Source: an uncultured Clostridia bacterium (lineage in GTDB: Bacteria; Bacillota_A; Clostridia; Christensenellales; Aristaeellaceae). From it: a stretch of DNA of 22,737 nucleotides. Positions 22,016-22,737 of the stretch are shown here, one piece after another. Every line of letters begins with the position of its first letter. Positions within the stretch are counted from its first letter, which is position 1. The stretch spans positions 1-22,737 of the forward strand of contig CAMJTZ010000014.1 in assembly GCA_946408865.1 (NCBI GenBank), given 5' to 3'. A program made the translations under genes and the position numbers. The notes under the pieces are model-generated. The model was not told the DNA's origin. It saw nothing but the letters and a program-made list of their open reading frames with translations, and did not search any database.

Positions 22016-22737
22016 ATGATTTTCACGATGAACTCCCAGGACCTTCTCGAAGGGCTGAACACGGTCACCCGGGCGCTTTCACCCCGGTCCCCGAAGCAGA
22101 TTCTTGAGGGCATCCTGATTGATGCGCAGGACGACCGTGTGCGGATGACCTGCTCGGACGGGTCGCTGGTGATTGAGTATACCAATGCTGCCGTGATTAA
22201 AGAGGAAGGCCAGGCGGTTCTGCCCGGCAAGCTCTTTACCGAGCTGATCCGAAAGATGCCGGTGGGCGACGTGAACGTCTCCGTGACGGATCACCGCACG
22301 GCCGTGATCCGCTGCATGAAGAACCGCAGCAATCTGGCGATCATGAACGCGGACGAGTATCCTGAGATCGAATCGCTGAAATCCGGCTCCGTTGTGAAGA
22401 TTCCGCAGAACCGTCTGCGGGATATGATTTCCCGCGTCGTTTTCGCCATCGCGACGGACGAGAGCCGCCAGATTCTGACCGGTTCCCTGCTGGAGGTCAG
22501 CCACAGCGAGGCGCGCCTTGTCGCGCTGGACGGATTCCGCCTCGCCATGCAGAAGATCTTCCAGCCCTTCGAGCTGCCGGAAGGCGTCGATGTCGTGAAG
22601 GCGATCATCCCCGGAAAGGTGCTCAACGAGCTTTCCCGCATCCTGCCGGATGACGACGCTTTCTGCACGATGCTCTTTGACCGGAACCGCATGCAGTGCA
22701 CCTTCGGCAATATCCGCCTGACCAGCGGCCTGCTGGC
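22016..22737 (+). CDS. dnaN: DNA polymerase III sliding clamp, beta subunit (3' truncated by window edge)
   Basis: The frame from ATG 22016 is open to the window end (240 complete codons of a usual ~365-375). It encodes a beta clamp that tethers the replicative polymerase and other DNA enzymes. Recognisable stretches are LLEGLNTVTRALSPRSPKQILEGILIDAQ (a clamp domain I pattern), QAVLPGKLFTELIRKMP, MNADEYPEI, then the domain II segment LRDMISRVVFAIATDESRQILTGSLLEV and LVALDGFRLAM, and a domain II end FGNIRLTSGLL. GAGG at 22002-22005 lies 10 nt upstream; a second in-frame ATG (22028) is less well placed. No dnaA gene precedes it; the oriC region does. Confidence 0.95.
   Translation, partial: MIFTMNSQDLLEGLNTVTRALSPRSPKQILEGILIDAQDDRVRMTCSDGSLVIEYTNAAVIKEEGQAVLPGKLFTELIRKMPVGDVNVSVTDHRTAVIRCMKNRSNLAIMNADEYPEIESLKSGSVVKIPQNRLRDMISRVVFAIATDESRQILTGSLLEVSHSEARLVALDGFRLAMQKIFQPFELPEGVDVVKAIIPGKVLNELSRILPDDDAFCTMLFDRNRMQCTFGNIRLTSGLL

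Noticed and set aside
1..22737. CRISPR array, insertion sequence, prophage or tRNA
   Set aside because: No regularly spaced direct repeats, transposase or integrase motifs, terminal inverted repeats around a transposase, or cloverleaf-type sequences were recognised while reading both strands.

Overview
The window is a GC-rich bacterial chromosome segment. It most likely comes from a gut or rumen member of the Clostridia (Bacillota). This is an inference from the strong AGGAGG-type ribosome binding sites, frequent GTG and TTG starts, 4-base GTGA/ATGA gene overlaps, many short secreted proteins with Gram-positive signal peptides, a long-type PPi-dependent phosphofructokinase, and a DNA polymerase I whose proofreading residues are missing. 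No mobile element, tRNA, rRNA or CRISPR array was seen.

Layout. Positions 1-551 hold the 3' end of a pyrophosphate-fructose 6-phosphate phosphotransferase (+), which shares a bidirectional terminator with an unknown multi-pass membrane protein (619-1590, -). Next come a secreted double SH3 protein (1860-2381, +), then a two-gene unit: a secreted helical protein with an internal duplication, translationally coupled to an FHA-like/ABC ATPase/permease fusion (2534-5910, +). Two secreted proteins follow on the minus strand: one with a cystatin-like QVVAG motif (5988-6398) and one unknown (6504-7808). A paired half-size chromate-type transporter (7960-9119, +) and a DUF1015 protein (9207-10460, +) come next. 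A perfect parS site (10482-10497) lies between the convergent DUF1015 gene and an XRE/S24 regulator (10531-11256, -). Upstream of the regulator are a strongly structured gap and a stand-alone FakA-middle-domain protein (11383-11634, -). A secreted DUF6273-like protein (11785-12804, +) ends 3 bp from polA.

A four-gene minus-strand unit follows: phosphodiester glycosidase with a peptidoglycan-binding domain, CotH kinase, PIG-L deacetylase, then polA (19591 down to 12808). Its first three genes encode secreted, surface-acting proteins joined by overlapping starts and stops. Divergent from it is rimO-pgsA (19813-21659, +), and then a 356-bp gene-free region before dnaN (22016 to the window end, +).

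The gene-free region is the most notable part. It has a DnaA-box cluster, including a perfect TTATGCACA, then a degenerate box, GGCC, four DnaA-trios in the correct polarity and an AT-rich stretch. That is the arrangement of a core replication-origin unwinding element. With dnaN next to it and parS about 11.5 kb away, the window very probably contains the chromosomal oriC, but dnaA is not beside dnaN; rimO-pgsA is there instead. Long antisense open frames in this GC-rich sequence were treated as shadows and omitted.
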